64,000 nucleotides of DNA from Actinobacillus suis ATCC 33415 (lineage in GTDB: Bacteria > Pseudomonadota > Gammaproteobacteria > Enterobacterales > Pasteurellaceae), in NCBI RefSeq assembly GCF_000739435.1, contig NZ_CP009159.1:310001-374000 (forward strand), read 5' to 3'. The position numbers and the translations under genes are program-made. Shown here one piece after another: positions 50,798 to 60,014 of the stretch (the first letter of the stretch is position 1; the number at the start of each line of letters is the position of its first letter). A model generated the notes under the pieces. The model saw only the letters and a list, made by a program, of their open reading frames with translations. It did no database searches and was not told the origin of the DNA.

Positions 50798-51455
50798 CTT
50801 CAGCTCCTAAACGATAACCCACACCATGGACGGTTTTTATCCAGCTTTTACCTAGTTTCTTACGTAAATTATGGATATAGACTTCAAGCGTGTTACTGCC
50901 GACATCGTTGTCCCAGCTATATAATTTTTCCTCGATTGAAGAACGTGTTAACACCTTATCCTTATTGCTCACAAAAAGTTGCAATAACTGAAATTCTTTG
51001 GCGGTTAAAATGACCGCTTTTTCCGCTAGCGTGACGCTATGGGTATTATTATCAATTCGTAAACTGCCAATCACAATTTCACTTGAGCTTTGTTGATAAC
51101 GGCGGCGAACCAATGCTTGTAAGCGCACAACCACTTCCATTAATGCAAAAGGTTTACAAAGATAATCGTCTGCACCTGAATTAAAGCCAAGAATGCGATC
51201 ATCGAGCGTATCTCGAGCGGTCAGAATTAACACCGGTATGTCTTGATTTTCTTTGCGCCAGCGTTTCAAAATGTCTAAACCGTCCATTTTCGGTAAGCTG
51301 AGATCGAGTACCACCGCATCGTATTGCGTGGAGAACAGCGCATCAAAACCGAGTTTTCCATCTTGAAACCAATCAACCACAAAATTTTGTTTGGTCAATC
51401 CAAGCTTTAAGCCGTCTCCAATGAGTTTGTCATCTTCAATAAGCAATATACGCAT
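50790..51455 (-). CDS. qseB: Response regulator QseB
   Basis: 221-residue OmpR-family regulator. The receiver has the acidic pair EDD, the phosphorylated Asp51 (VVLDLSLPKMDG), Thr in ILTARD and Lys in LCKPF. The winged-helix domain has the typical DVGSNTLEVYIHNLRKKLG and IKTVHGVGYRL. The QseB-type box upstream of the ygiW cluster (52988-53003) is its likely target, which suggests autoregulation if the cluster and qseBC are read through. Confidence 0.95.
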   Translation of the reverse strand: MRILLIEDDKLIGDGLKLGLTKQNFVVDWFQDGKLGFDALFSTQYDAVVLDLSLPKMDGLDILKRWRKENQDIPVLILTARDTLDDRILGFNSGADDYLCKPFALMEVVVRLQALVRRRYQQSSSEIVIGSLRIDNNTHSVTLAEKAVILTAKEFQLLQLFVSNKDKVLTRSSIEEKLYSWDNDVGSNTLEVYIHNLRKKLGKSWIKTVHGVGYRLGAEDG

Positions 51456-51477
51456 TTCGTATCCTTTAAATAAGCAA

Positions 51478-51524
51478 ACAAGCGGTTGAATTTTGCAAAA
51501 AATTTGCAGAATTTAACCGCTTGT
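51478..51524. terminator. Inverted uptake pair between the ygiW cluster and qseB
   Basis: ACAAGCGGTTGAATTTTGCA faces TGCAGAATTTAACCGCTTGT. It lacks a good T-run, so it may only attenuate read-through from the ygiW genes into qseBC. Confidence 0.6.
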
Positions 51525-51638
51525 AAGGAGTAAGAGTCGTTGGTTAACTTTACTTTGCAATTCCGCCTAATTTGGACAAAATTTTACCAACTATTTAAAA
51601 CTAAACAACACACAATACTTCAAAAAGTGAGTAAGCAA

Positions 51639-51998
51639 TTATTGTGCTTTCTCAACCGTATAAACATCAATCGATGAATGGAAAGTTTCTTTATCTAACT
51701 TACCTTGAATACGGATTTTATCGTTTGGGGTCACGTTTAAACCGTTCCATACGTGATCATCAATTTCAATTTTGATATCACCAGTTGCATCTGCAAAGAT
51801 ATATTCGTCGTTATCCACTTGACGAAGAATTTTACCTTCTAATGTTACACGGCTGTCATCGTGTGATGATTTCGCTTGTGCAACAGTAACGATACTGGTT
51901 GTATTAGCACCAAATGTTTGATTTTGAGAAGTCGGTTGAGAACAGGCTGCTAATAATGTTGCTGCCGCTAATGTTGAGAGAACAGTCAATTTTTTCAT
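51639..51998 (-). CDS. YgiW/BOF-fold lipoprotein (third paralogue)
   Basis: 119 residues with lipobox LLAAC (Cys19) and then a bacterial OB-fold domain: VTLEGKILRQVDNDEYIFADATGDIKIEIDDHVWNGLNVTPNDKIRIQGKLDKE. It is the most qseB-proximal of three paralogues. Members such as YgiW/VisP and OmdA bind small ligands in the periplasm and affect stress tolerance; here the lipid anchor would hold it on a membrane. A 13-mer (52035-52047) found twice before the first paralogue also precedes this one. Confidence 0.87.
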   Translation of the reverse strand: MKKLTVLSTLAAATLLAACSQPTSQNQTFGANTTSIVTVAQAKSSHDDSRVTLEGKILRQVDNDEYIFADATGDIKIEIDDHVWNGLNVTPNDKIRIQGKLDKETFHSSIDVYTVEKAQ

Positions 51999-52054
51999 GT
52001 AAAACTCCTAATATAAAAGTGGAGGGGCAGAAATAGTCGTTAAATAATTAAGCA

Positions 52055-52423
52055 TTATTTTTTAATGCTATATACATCAATGCTGGATTTACCCCAGTCA
52101 TTTTTATCTACTTTACCTTCAATGGTAATTTTGTCTTTCGGGGTGACATTTTGTCCGTTCCAAGCGTGATCTTCCACTTCGATCTTAATTTCACCGCTAG
52201 CATCTTTAAAATAGAACTCATCGTGATCGATTTGCTTGGTGATATAGCCGGTTAATTTTACCGGTGCATCGTCCCACGCTTCGAGTGCTTGTGCAACGGA
52301 AGTCGGAGGTGTTTTTGTTCCTTCACCGCTAAAACCGCCTTGCTGTGCGGCAGGGCCTTCAAAATTTGCCACTGAAGTTGCAGATAAAGAGAGAAGCGTC
52401 GTTAAAACTAATACTTTTTTCAT
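52055..52423 (-). CDS. ygiW: Periplasmic YgiW/BOF-fold protein (second paralogue)
   Basis: 122 residues with a Sec signal peptide (VLVLTTLLSLSATSVANFEG) and the OB-fold core VKLTGYITKQIDHDEFYFKDASGEIKIEVEDHAWNGQNVTPKDKITIEGKVDK. This is the canonical YgiW form: the GGF segment after the signal peptide and the lack of a lipobox match the family type. It lies 56 bp upstream of the lipoprotein paralogue. In E. coli and Aggregatibacter a single ygiW precedes qseBC. Confidence 0.9.
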   Translation of the reverse strand: MKKVLVLTTLLSLSATSVANFEGPAAQQGGFSGEGTKTPPTSVAQALEAWDDAPVKLTGYITKQIDHDEFYFKDASGEIKIEVEDHAWNGQNVTPKDKITIEGKVDKNDWGKSSIDVYSIKK

Positions 52424-52465
52424 CGAAAATTCCTAATTAAATTTTTATTGTTTATGTTTATTAGA

Positions 52466-52849
52466 TTATTTTAAAACAGTGATGTTATTTACATCTAAAG
52501 TCACTCGGCCGTCATCAAGGTCAACTTTGCCTGAAATACGCACACGGTTATTTGCATTTACTGTTTTGCCTTGCCATGCACCGTCTTCAACATCAATATG
52601 TACAGAACCGGTTGAATCTTTGAAGGTACAATCATCGTTATCGTAGCAATTGATAATGTTTCCAGTCATTGAAAAATGTGCGTTATCACCTGCTTTCTTT
52701 GCTTGTGCTACGTTCTTGATTGCTGCAGCTTGAACGTTTGTGTGGTTAGATTTAAAGCCATCGTTATTCGCTGAGGTGGTGTTTTCAAATCCAGCCATTG
52801 CCGGTGAAGAGATTGCGAAAATTGCAGTTAAAGCTAAAAGTTTTTTCAT
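52466..52849 (-). CDS. Periplasmic YgiW/BOF-fold protein with a cysteine pair (first paralogue)
   Basis: 127 residues; signal peptide LLALTAIFAISSPAMA before GFEN. The OB-fold reads FSMTGNIINCYDNDDCTFKDSTGSVHIDVEDGAWQGKTVNANNRVRISGKVDLDDGRVTLDVNNI. It differs from the others by two Cys (CYDNDDC) that could form a disulfide in the periplasm. I start at the ATG at 52849; the open frame 30 codons upstream runs through the leader. It is the first gene behind the QseB-type promoter. Confidence 0.87.
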   Translation of the reverse strand: MKKLLALTAIFAISSPAMAGFENTTSANNDGFKSNHTNVQAAAIKNVAQAKKAGDNAHFSMTGNIINCYDNDDCTFKDSTGSVHIDVEDGAWQGKTVNANNRVRISGKVDLDDGRVTLDVNNITVLK

Positions 52850-52867
52850 AAATTTGCTCCGAGTAAA

Positions 52868-52934
52868 AGTCGTTAAATAACCAAGATAAAAATCAAAGAA
52901 ATAAAAAATTAAAAAATAAACAGTCGTTAAATAA
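52868..52934 (-). repeat. Duplicated 13-mer AGTCGTTAAATAA in the ygiW leader
   Basis: Exact copies at 52868-52880 and 52922-52934, with a third at 52035-52047 before the lipoprotein paralogue. They probably reflect duplication of gene plus leader. Confidence 0.7.
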
Positions 52935-52969
52935 AACACAAATGTGAAGTGCGTGCCTTATCGATGTGT

Positions 52970-53003
52970 GTATTAAATCAAACAGATCTTAACGAAATCT
53001 TAA
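52970..53003 (-). promoter_or_regulatory. QseB-type box and promoter of the ygiW cluster
   Basis: On the plus strand CTTAA-CGAAAT-CTTAA (52988-53003). On the minus strand the repeats flank a 6-base -35 (52993-52998), and exactly 17 bp later comes TAATAC (52970-52975) as -10. As I recall, CTTAA-N6-CTTAA flanking the -35 is what was described for QseB at the Aggregatibacter ygiW-qseBC promoter. Confidence 0.7.
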
Positions 53004-53077
53004 GAAGTAAAAATTTTTTACCTTTTTGCTAAAAAATGATGGGGAAAGCTGATTGAACTCGGTGAGCATTAAAGAAT

Positions 53078-53100
53078 AAGAAGCCCAAATAGGGCTTCTT
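53078..53100 (-). terminator. Terminator of glyA
   Basis: AAGAAGCCC and GGGCTTCTT form a 9-bp stem; on the minus strand ATTCTTT follows. Confidence 0.75.
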
Positions 53101-53110
53101 ACTTGAGAGA

Positions 53111-54376
53111 TTATTTCGGATAAACCGGTAAGCGGGCGCAGATTGCTAAGACTTTTTGTTTGGTTGCGGCAATCACACTTTCTTCATTGTCAGTACCCAT
53201 TGCATCTAGCACATCGCACATCCAGCCGGCTAATTCACGCACATCCGCTTCATTAAAGCCTCGGCGAGTAACCGATGGTGTACCGACACGAATCCCTGAG
53301 GTGACAAACGGTTTTTGCGGATCATTTGGCACGGCATTTTTATTTACCGTAATATTGGCTTTACCTAAAGCTGCATCTGCCGCTTTACCGGTTTTACCTT
53401 GTTTAATAAAGCTAACTAAGAATAAATGGTTTTCCGTACCGTTTGAAACGACATCGTAACCACGTTGTTTGAACACTTCTACCATTGCTTTTGCATTCTT
53501 GATTACATTTTGCTGATAGACTTTATATTCTGGCTCTAACGCTTCTTTAAAGCAAACCGCTTTTGCCGCAATAATATGTACTAACGGGCCGCCTTGGTTC
53601 GCTGGGAAAACCGAAGATTGAAGTTTCTTATAAATTTCTTCATCGCCACAAGCAGAAAGAATTAAGCCGCCGCGAGGGCCACCGAGTGTTTTATGAGTTG
53701 TAGTTGTTACAACATGAGCGTGCGGTAATGGATTCGGATATAAACCTGCTGCAATTAAACCTGCAACGTGAGCCATATCGACAAATAAATAAGCACCGAC
53801 TTCATCAGCAATTTCACGCATTTTCGCCCAATCTACGATTTGTGAATAAGCAGAGAAACCGGCAACAATCATTTTCGGTTTACATTCAAGCGCTTTTTTG
53901 CGCACATCTTCATAATCAATTAAGCCTTCGGCGGTGATACCGTAGAGTACCGAATTATAAATTTTGCCTGAGAAGCTCACTTTTGCACCATGCGTTAAAT
54001 GGCCACCGTGAGCTAAGTCCATACCTAAAATGATGTCGTTCGGTTGAATTAATGCGCCATAAACAGCCGCATTCGCTTGAGAACCTGAATGCGGCTGTAC
54101 ATTCACATAATCCGCACCAAATAATTGTTTTGCACGATCAATGGCTAATTGCTCAACGATATCTGCATATTCACAACCGCCGTAATAACGTTTACCCGGA
54201 TAGCCTTCCGCATATTTATTAGTAAATTGCGAACCTTGCGCTTGCATTACTCGAGGACTTGCATAGTTTTCCGAAGCGATTAGTTCAATATGTTCTTCCT
54301 GACGGCGATTTTCGTTTTCAATTGCTTGCCATAAAATAGGGTCGTAATCTTGAATGTTCATGTTTGCTGTAAACAT
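53111..54376 (-). CDS. glyA: Serine hydroxymethyltransferase
   Basis: GlyA converts serine and tetrahydrofolate to glycine and methylene-THF, the main source of one-carbon units for purines. The 421-residue PLP enzyme has [30 protein letters not shown], the PLP Lys in [16 protein letters not shown] and [17 protein letters not shown]. The ATG at 54376 follows GAGGA. A perfect PurR-type palindrome lies 34 bp upstream; E. coli glyA is also in the PurR regulon. Confidence 0.97.
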   Translation of the reverse strand: MFTANMNIQDYDPILWQAIENENRRQEEHIELIASENYASPRVMQAQGSQFTNKYAEGYPGKRYYGGCEYADIVEQLAIDRAKQLFGADYVNVQPHSGSQANAAVYGALIQPNDIILGMDLAHGGHLTHGAKVSFSGKIYNSVLYGITAEGLIDYEDVRKKALECKPKMIVAGFSAYSQIVDWAKMREIADEVGAYLFVDMAHVAGLIAAGLYPNPLPHAHVVTTTTHKTLGGPRGGLILSACGDEEIYKKLQSSVFPANQGGPLVHIIAAKAVCFKEALEPEYKVYQQNVIKNAKAMVEVFKQRGYDVVSNGTENHLFLVSFIKQGKTGKAADAALGKANITVNKNAVPNDPQKPFVTSGIRVGTPSVTRRGFNEADVRELAGWMCDVLDAMGTDNEESVIAATKQKVLAICARLPVYPK

Positions 54377-54406
54377 ATGAAAGTCCTCTGTGTGCTAGTA
54401 AAGAAA

Positions 54407-54428
54407 ATTGCGCAAACGTTTGCGCAAT
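54407..54428. promoter_or_regulatory. PurR-type palindrome of glyA
   Basis: A perfect 22-bp palindrome whose core GCGCAAACGTTTGCGC fits the PurR consensus at 14 of 16 positions. It lies 31-52 bp before the start codon. Confidence 0.8.
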
Positions 54429-54569
54429 ATGTTTTACAAGCATTCTACACATTTATTATGCTCTATGGTAGTGCTTTTTTAATAAAACAATTGCATATTA
54501 ATTTGTGTAAATAATGAATGCAATTCATGTTACCTGGGTAAGCGGTTGAATTTAGATAATAATTTGCAA

Positions 54570-54594
54570 ATAAAAAGGCACTCTGAAGAGTGCC
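54570..54594 (-). terminator. Terminator of nadK
   Basis: GGCACTCT and AGAGTGCC form an 8-bp stem with a TTCA-type loop, followed on the minus strand by TTTTTATTT, 11 bp past the stop. Confidence 0.9.
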
Positions 54595-54604
54595 AATATC
54601 TAGA

Positions 54605-55492
54605 TTAGAATAACTTGCTAGACCAGCCAAGCTTAGAACCAAGCACCGTAAAATAATTATAATTGTTAAGGTGTAGCAGGTGTAAGGTATCCGGACTTTT
54701 GGTAACGATAATGCGATCTTCCGGTGTAAACGGCAAATCATATTGTCCGTCACAACTTACTTCCAAACTAGGTTGATTATATTGCGCAAAGCGTAAAGAG
54801 ATTTGGCTGTCTCCATCAATCACTAACGGTCGGGAAGAGAGCGTATGCGGGTGCATCGGTACTAATGCGATCGCATTCATATTCGGCGTTAAAATTGGGC
54901 CGCCCGCCGATAATGAATAGGCTGTCGAACCTGTCGGTGTACTAATAATTAAACCGTCCGAACGTTGTGAGAATGCAAATTTACCGTCAATATATACTTC
55001 AAATTCAATAATGCGAGCCACTTGGCTGGGGTGAATTACAACTTCGTTCAGGGCATTATTGGTTGCAATAATTTTGCCATTACGCTCAATACGAGCTTCG
55101 AGTAAGAAGCGTTCTTCAATCACAAACTCCCCACGCTCAATACAATTATGTAATTGTTCAAAAGCAGATTGCGGTGCAATATCCGTCAGAAAACCTAAGT
55201 TCCCTCGGTTAATCCCAATCAGCGGAACACGATATTTTGCTAATTGACGAGCCATACCGAGCATATTGCCGTCCCCACCGATAACAATGACCAGATTGGC
55301 TTGCTGACCGATTTCTTCCAAACTTTTGCCATCCGGAAGATTGAGCTGACGAGCAATATTTTCTTCTAACAACACATCATAGCGGCGATCTTTCAACCAA
55401 TTATAAACGGCTAAATGCGTCTCTAAAGCAATATCGTGACGAGGTTTACCTACAATCGCAATACATTCAAAAAATCGTTCTACAGATTTCAT
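54605..55492 (-). CDS. nadK: NAD kinase
   Basis: NadK phosphorylates NAD to NADP. The 295 residues show [15 protein letters not shown] (the GGDGN motif), [20 protein letters not shown] and [22 protein letters not shown], all diagnostic. The adjacent genes glyA (same strand, behind a terminator) and thrS (divergent) are separately transcribed. Confidence 0.96.
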   Translation of the reverse strand: MKSVERFFECIAIVGKPRHDIALETHLAVYNWLKDRRYDVLLEENIARQLNLPDGKSLEEIGQQANLVIVIGGDGNMLGMARQLAKYRVPLIGINRGNLGFLTDIAPQSAFEQLHNCIERGEFVIEERFLLEARIERNGKIIATNNALNEVVIHPSQVARIIEFEVYIDGKFAFSQRSDGLIISTPTGSTAYSLSAGGPILTPNMNAIALVPMHPHTLSSRPLVIDGDSQISLRFAQYNQPSLEVSCDGQYDLPFTPEDRIIVTKSPDTLHLLHLNNYNYFTVLGSKLGWSSKLF

Positions 55493-55779
55493 CTTTTTTA
55501 CTCACAAAATAAGAATTGCTAAATTCTATCCTTTTTTTCACCGATAAGATATGTAAAAAATTTATAAAAAATGACCGCTTGTTACTACACATAAGAAGTT
55601 GAGAGCGTAATATCTTTTTATGAAGTGCGTACAACAAGCGGTCTATTTTCAGAGAAATTTTGCAAATTGAGCGAGAAATCAGACCGCTTGTTGAGATTTT
55701 GTGATAAAATTCGTCCGTTTTGCTCTTCATCCATGGTTGGGGTGATGTAAAACAAATTGTAAAAAAAGATTCAAATCAG

Positions 55780-55795
55780 ACCGCTTGTCAGCGGT
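55780..55795 (+). promoter_or_regulatory. Upstream hairpin of the thrS leader
   Basis: ACCGCT and AGCGGT pair around a 4-base loop, followed by an AT-rich single-stranded linker. In position it resembles domain 4 of the E. coli thrS operator. A T-run follows, so it could also terminate transcription. It contains an uptake core. Confidence 0.45.
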
Positions 55796-55815
55796 TTTTA
55801 TTTTTAAACTAACAA

Positions 55816-55836
55816 GTCACCTCTCGTATGGGTGAC
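55816..55836 (+). promoter_or_regulatory. thrS translational operator: threonine anticodon-loop mimic
   Basis: GTCACC pairs with GGTGAC, with one further T-G pair closing a 7-base loop CTCGTAT. That loop has U33, anticodon CGU and A37 in the same places as a tRNA-Thr anticodon loop. It lies 22-42 bases before the thrS start and next to the AAGGA site. In E. coli ThrRS represses its own translation by binding such a hairpin. Confidence 0.8.
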
Positions 55837-55857
55837 CACTGTAACAAGGATATAAAA

Positions 55858-57789
55858 ATGCCTATTATCACTTTACCAGACGGCTCACAACGCCAATTCG
55901 ATAATCCCGTTTCTGTAATGGAAGTTGCGCAATCAATCGGTGCAGGTTTAGCAAAAGCTACGATTGCAGGGCGTGTAAACGGCGAACGCCGTGATGCGTG
56001 TGACATCATTTCTGAAGATAGCTCACTTGAAATTATTACTGCAAAAGATGAAGACGGTTTAGAGATCATTCGTCACTCATGTGCGCACTTATTAGGTCAT
56101 GCGATCAAACAATTATTCCCAGATGTAAAAATGGCGATTGGCCCGACAATCGACAATGGTTTCTATTATGACGTGGATTTAGATCGCTCACTCACACAAG
56201 AAGATTTAGATGCGATTGAAAAGCGTATGCTGGAGCTGGCTAAAACCAACTATGATGTGGTGAAAAAACGCGTAAGCTGGCAAGAAGCGCGTGATACGTT
56301 TGAAAAACGTGGCGAACCGTACAAAATGGCGATTTTAGATGAAAATATCGAACGTACTGCAACGCCTGCGTTATATCACCACGAAGAATATATTGATATG
56401 TGTCGTGGTCCGCACGTACCAAATATGCGTTTCTGCCACCACTTCAAATTACAAAAAGTTGCAGGTGCATACTGGCGTGGCGATAGCAAAAACAAAATGT
56501 TGCAACGTATTTACGGCACGGCTTGGGCAGATAAAAAACAATTAGCGGAATACTTAACCCGTTTAGAAGAAGCGGCAAAACGTGACCACCGCCGTATCGG
56601 TAAAGCGTTAGATTTATACCATATGCAAGAAGAAGCACCGGGTATGGTGTTCTGGCACAATGACGGTTGGACGATTTTCCGTGAACTTGAAACTTTCGTG
56701 CGTACTAAATTAAAAGAGTACGATTACCAAGAAGTAAAAGGTCCGTTTATGATGGACAGAGTGCTTTGGGAGCGTACCGGCCACTGGCAAAATTATGCGG
56801 ATTTAATGTTCACTACGCAATCTGAAAACCGTGAATATGCAATCAAACCGATGAACTGCCCAGGTCACGTTCAAATCTTCAATCAAGGTTTAAAATCATA
56901 CCGTGACTTACCAATCCGTATGGCGGAATTCGGTTCGTGCCACCGTAACGAGCCGTCAGGTTCATTGCACGGCTTAATGCGTGTACGTGGTTTTACTCAA
57001 GATGATGCGCATATTTTCTGTACTGAAGATCAAATTGAAAGCGAAGTAACTAGCTGTATCCGTATGGTTTACGATATCTACAGCACTTTTGGTTTCAGCA
57101 ACATTCAAGTGAAACTTTCAACTCGTCCTGAAAACCGTATCGGTGATGATGCGATGTGGGATCGTGCGGAAGATGGTTTAGCAAAAGCATTAACGGCAAA
57201 TGGCTTAAGCTATGAAATCCAAGAAGGCGAAGGCGCATTCTACGGTCCGAAAATTGAGTTTGCATTACGTGACTGTTTAGATCGTGAATGGCAATGCGGT
57301 ACGATCCAATTAGACTTCGCATTACCGGGGCGTTTAGATGCGTCTTATGTGGCGGAAGATAACGGTCGCCGTACACCGGTTATGATTCACCGTGCGATTT
57401 TAGGTTCTATCGAACGCTTTATCGGTATTATTACCGAAGAATACGCTGGTTTCTTCCCAACGTGGTTAGCGCCGACTCAAGCAGTGGTAATGAACATTAC
57501 CGATAGCCAAGCTGACTACGTACAAAAAGTAACGAAAGCGTTATCTGATGCGGGTATCCGTGCGAAATCAGACTTACGTAACGAAAAAGTCGGCTTTAAA
57601 GTACGTGAACACACCTTACGTCGAGTACCTTATATGCTTGTGTGCGGCGATAAAGAAATTGAAGCGGGCAAAGTATCGGTACGTACCCGTAAAGGTGCGG
57701 ATTTAGGCACATTCACCATTGAAGAATTTGTTGAAATCCTTAAAAACCAGGTGAAAGCTCGTGAACTTAAATTATTAGGCGAAGAGTAA
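55858..57789 (+). CDS. thrS: Threonyl-tRNA synthetase
   Basis: ThrRS charges tRNA-Thr. The 643 residues begin [23 protein letters not shown] (TGS domain), then the editing domain with [17 protein letters not shown] and [16 protein letters not shown], and the class II catalytic core with [21 protein letters not shown] (zinc Cys), [31 protein letters not shown] and the C-terminal anticodon-binding domain. I use the ATG at 55858 behind AAGGA; the open frame begins ten codons earlier inside the operator hairpin. Confidence 0.97.
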   Translation: MPIITLPDGSQRQFDNPVSVMEVAQSIGAGLAKATIAGRVNGERRDACDIISEDSSLEIITAKDEDGLEIIRHSCAHLLGHAIKQLFPDVKMAIGPTIDNGFYYDVDLDRSLTQEDLDAIEKRMLELAKTNYDVVKKRVSWQEARDTFEKRGEPYKMAILDENIERTATPALYHHEEYIDMCRGPHVPNMRFCHHFKLQKVAGAYWRGDSKNKMLQRIYGTAWADKKQLAEYLTRLEEAAKRDHRRIGKALDLYHMQEEAPGMVFWHNDGWTIFRELETFVRTKLKEYDYQEVKGPFMMDRVLWERTGHWQNYADLMFTTQSENREYAIKPMNCPGHVQIFNQGLKSYRDLPIRMAEFGSCHRNEPSGSLHGLMRVRGFTQDDAHIFCTEDQIESEVTSCIRMVYDIYSTFGFSNIQVKLSTRPENRIGDDAMWDRAEDGLAKALTANGLSYEIQEGEGAFYGPKIEFALRDCLDREWQCGTIQLDFALPGRLDASYVAEDNGRRTPVMIHRAILGSIERFIGIITEEYAGFFPTWLAPTQAVVMNITDSQADYVQKVTKALSDAGIRAKSDLRNEKVGFKVREHTLRRVPYMLVCGDKEIEAGKVSVRTRKGADLGTFTIEEFVEILKNQVKARELKLLGEE

Positions 57790-57802
57790 TTTCATTATTT
57801 GT

Positions 57803-57832
57803 AAAAAAGCGGTCAAATTTGACCGCTTTTTT
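57803..57832 (+). terminator. Terminator of thrS
   Basis: AAAAAGCGGTCAA and TTGACCGCTTTTT form a perfect stem with a minimal loop and T-run. Two uptake cores meet head to head. Confidence 0.85.
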
Positions 57833-57989
57833 GCATTTGAAGCGCACAAATAATTTCAGCAAATCATTGCACTATTTTACAAAATCAATTAAACTCAAAA
57901 CGTTTTTGTGCTTGGTTTTGCTAAGCCTATATATTCATATCTCTGCTACTGCAGTCGATCGTAGTTAAATTAATAGAAGGAATAATACT

Positions 57990-58532
57990 ATTAAACCTGT
58001 AAAACGTGTTCAGTCGAATCGCGCACATCGTCTTAATGATGAAATTCGTGGCGTGAAGGAAGTTCGCCTAACTGATGAAAATGGCGAACAAGTTGGTATC
58101 GTATCAATTCAAGATGCTTTGGCGAGAGCGGAAGATGCTGAATTAGATTTAGTTGAAATCAGCCCTAATGCAGAACCGCCGGTTTGTCGTATTATGAACT
58201 ACGGTAAGTTCATCTACGAAAAAGAAAAAGCTGCAAAAGAGCAAAAGAAAAAGCAGAAAGTCGTACAAATTAAGGAAATTAAATTCCGTCCTGGTACAGA
58301 CGATGGCGATTATCAAATTAAATTACGTAGCATTTTACGTTTCTTAGAAGACGGCGATAAAGTTAAAATTACCGTTCGTTTCCGTGGTCGTGAAATGGCA
58401 CACCAAGATATCGGTTTAGACGTTTTAGAACGTGTTAAAACAGATACGGCTGAAGTGGCAGTAGTTGAATCGGCACCGGGCAAACTTGAAGGCCGCCAAG
58501 CGGTAATGGTTATTGCACCGAAGAAAAAATAA
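57990..58532 (+). CDS. infC: Translation initiation factor IF-3, ATT start
   Basis: IF-3 keeps the ribosomal subunits apart and checks the start codon. The sequence [26 protein letters not shown] is the IF-3 N-terminus and is preceded by ATT at 57990, behind a GAAGGA ribosome site. E. coli infC also starts with AUU, through which IF-3 represses its own translation. This gives 180 residues, the E. coli length. A gene finder limited to ATG/GTG/TTG would begin 21 codons late, at 58053. C-terminal domain: [42 protein letters not shown]. Confidence 0.95.
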   Translation: MKPVKRVQSNRAHRLNDEIRGVKEVRLTDENGEQVGIVSIQDALARAEDAELDLVEISPNAEPPVCRIMNYGKFIYEKEKAAKEQKKKQKVVQIKEIKFRPGTDDGDYQIKLRSILRFLEDGDKVKITVRFRGREMAHQDIGLDVLERVKTDTAEVAVVESAPGKLEGRQAVMVIAPKKK

Positions 58533-58545
58533 TTTATTCTTGCAT

Positions 58546-58582
58546 AAAACGGGCGGATCCTATAAAATCCGTCCGTTTTCTC
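58546..58582 (+). terminator. Hairpin between infC and rpmI
   Basis: AAAACGGGCGGAT and ATCCGTCCGTTTT form a 13-bp stem with one G-T pair, followed by CTCTTTCG. It may reduce read-through to rpmI-rplT. The rest of the 247-bp gap (58583-58779) is probably the L20-controlled leader, but I cannot confirm the pseudoknot. Confidence 0.7.
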
Positions 58583-58779
58583 TTTCGTAAAAAAGAGAAA
58601 CAAAAGCGATCTACAGGCACATTTCGCAGCCTGATTTGCTTTTTAAGCTGCAAAGCTTATGAGCGGTAACGCTCTTTCGAGATAATTAGCGCTTTCCAAG
58701 TAAAAATATGATTAGCAATAATCGCATTTTTCGCCTAATTATTGTGTATTATGTAAAACAATGCGGAGTTTATAAAACA

Positions 58780-58977
58780 ATGCCTAAAATTAAAACAGTA
58801 CGTGGTGCTGCTAAGCGTTTCAAGAAAACAGCTTCAGGCGGTTTCAAACGTAAACAATCTCACTTACGTCATATTTTGACTAAGAAAACCACTAAACGTA
58901 AACGTCACTTACGCCACAAATCAATGGTAGCGAAAGCAGACCAAGTATTAGTAGTAGCGTGCTTACCATACGCATAA
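58780..58977 (+). CDS. rpmI: 50S ribosomal protein L35
   Basis: 65-residue, very basic protein: [46 protein letters not shown]. The ATG at 58780 has a CGGAG ribosome site; the open frame upstream lies in the leader. It is the middle gene of infC-rpmI-rplT. Confidence 0.98.
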
Positions 58978-59020
58978 GCGTTGAGTCAAGTTAAAACGTA
59001 CTTTAGTGAATTTTAGTTAA

Positions 59021-59398
<378 letters not shown>

Positions 59399-59417
59399 TT
59401 TTAAAGAATAGAGATTA

Positions 59418-59441
59418 GGACGCCTTCGGGCGTCCTTTTTT
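59418..59441 (+). terminator. Terminator of rplT with UUCG loop
   Basis: GGACGCC-TTCG-GGCGTCC followed by TTTTTT: a textbook terminator with a stable tetraloop. The next gene starts 3 bp later. Confidence 0.95.
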
Positions 59442-59443
59442 AT

Positions 59444-59983
59444 ATGATGCGAAAATTAATCATTATTCGAGGGCATTCCGGTTCGGGCAAATCAACGTTT
59501 GCTAAGCAAAAAATAGCGGAGTTTGAGCTGCATTTTCCGAATGGCAAAATTTTTCATATTGAGAATGACCAATTTCTATATGAAAACGGTGAATATATTT
59601 GGACGAAAGAAAGATTTCGGTCCGCTAAAATGTTAGCTGAACAGAAATTAGCATTAGCTTGGGAATTTGCCAAAAGTCATCCGCAACTTCCCGTATTCAT
59701 TGTGATCAGTAATGTGAATCTTAGTTTACAAGCGGTTGAAAAATACCAAAATATTGCAAATTCATTACAGATGAAGATAGAAAAGTATCGTTTGATGAAT
59801 TTCTTTAAGAATCAACATCATGTTGATATTTATACGGTATTAAGTATGTATTTGGCGTTAGAACAGCAGCCGTTAGTAGATGAAGTTATTGTCAGACCAA
59901 TCAAGAAAATGCCTTATTTTATGCGTATAATATTAGAAAAAATGCGTAAGCGTAGGGATAAAAAAGACATACAAGCGGTCTAA
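59444..59983 (+). CDS. P-loop kinase-like protein, uncharacterised
   Basis: 179 residues starting MMRKLIIIRGHSGSGKSTFAKQ. The Walker A motif GHSGSGKST, FHIENDQFLYENGEYIWTKERFRSAKMLAEQKLALAWEF and FIVISNVNLSLQAVEKY resemble the polynucleotide-kinase/NEDD4BP2-like group of AAA ATPases, which includes phage-type kinases. The substrate is unknown. It starts right after the rplT terminator, with no ribosome site in the usual place (the stem and T-run occupy it). The last codons (IQAV-stop) come from an uptake sequence. Confidence 0.75.
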   Translation: MMRKLIIIRGHSGSGKSTFAKQKIAEFELHFPNGKIFHIENDQFLYENGEYIWTKERFRSAKMLAEQKLALAWEFAKSHPQLPVFIVISNVNLSLQAVEKYQNIANSLQMKIEKYRLMNFFKNQHHVDIYTVLSMYLALEQQPLVDEVIVRPIKKMPYFMRIILEKMRKRRDKKDIQAV

Positions 59984-60014
59984 TTTTCGCTTATTTTTAC
60001 AAAGAGGAAAAATA

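Larger units (their letters stand above)
55493..55857. promoter_or_regulatory. nadK-thrS intergenic region
   Basis: A 365-bp gene-free stretch with four uptake-type cores: one near 55571, an inverted pair with perfect 12-bp arms (55633-55644 and 55681-55692) and one in the hairpin at 55780-55795. It ends in the structured thrS leader. I see no coding signal. Confidence 0.6.

Noticed and set aside
55816..55836. tRNA-Thr gene fragment
   Set aside because: Only the anticodon arm shape is present; D, T and acceptor arms are missing, and its position before thrS explains it as an operator.
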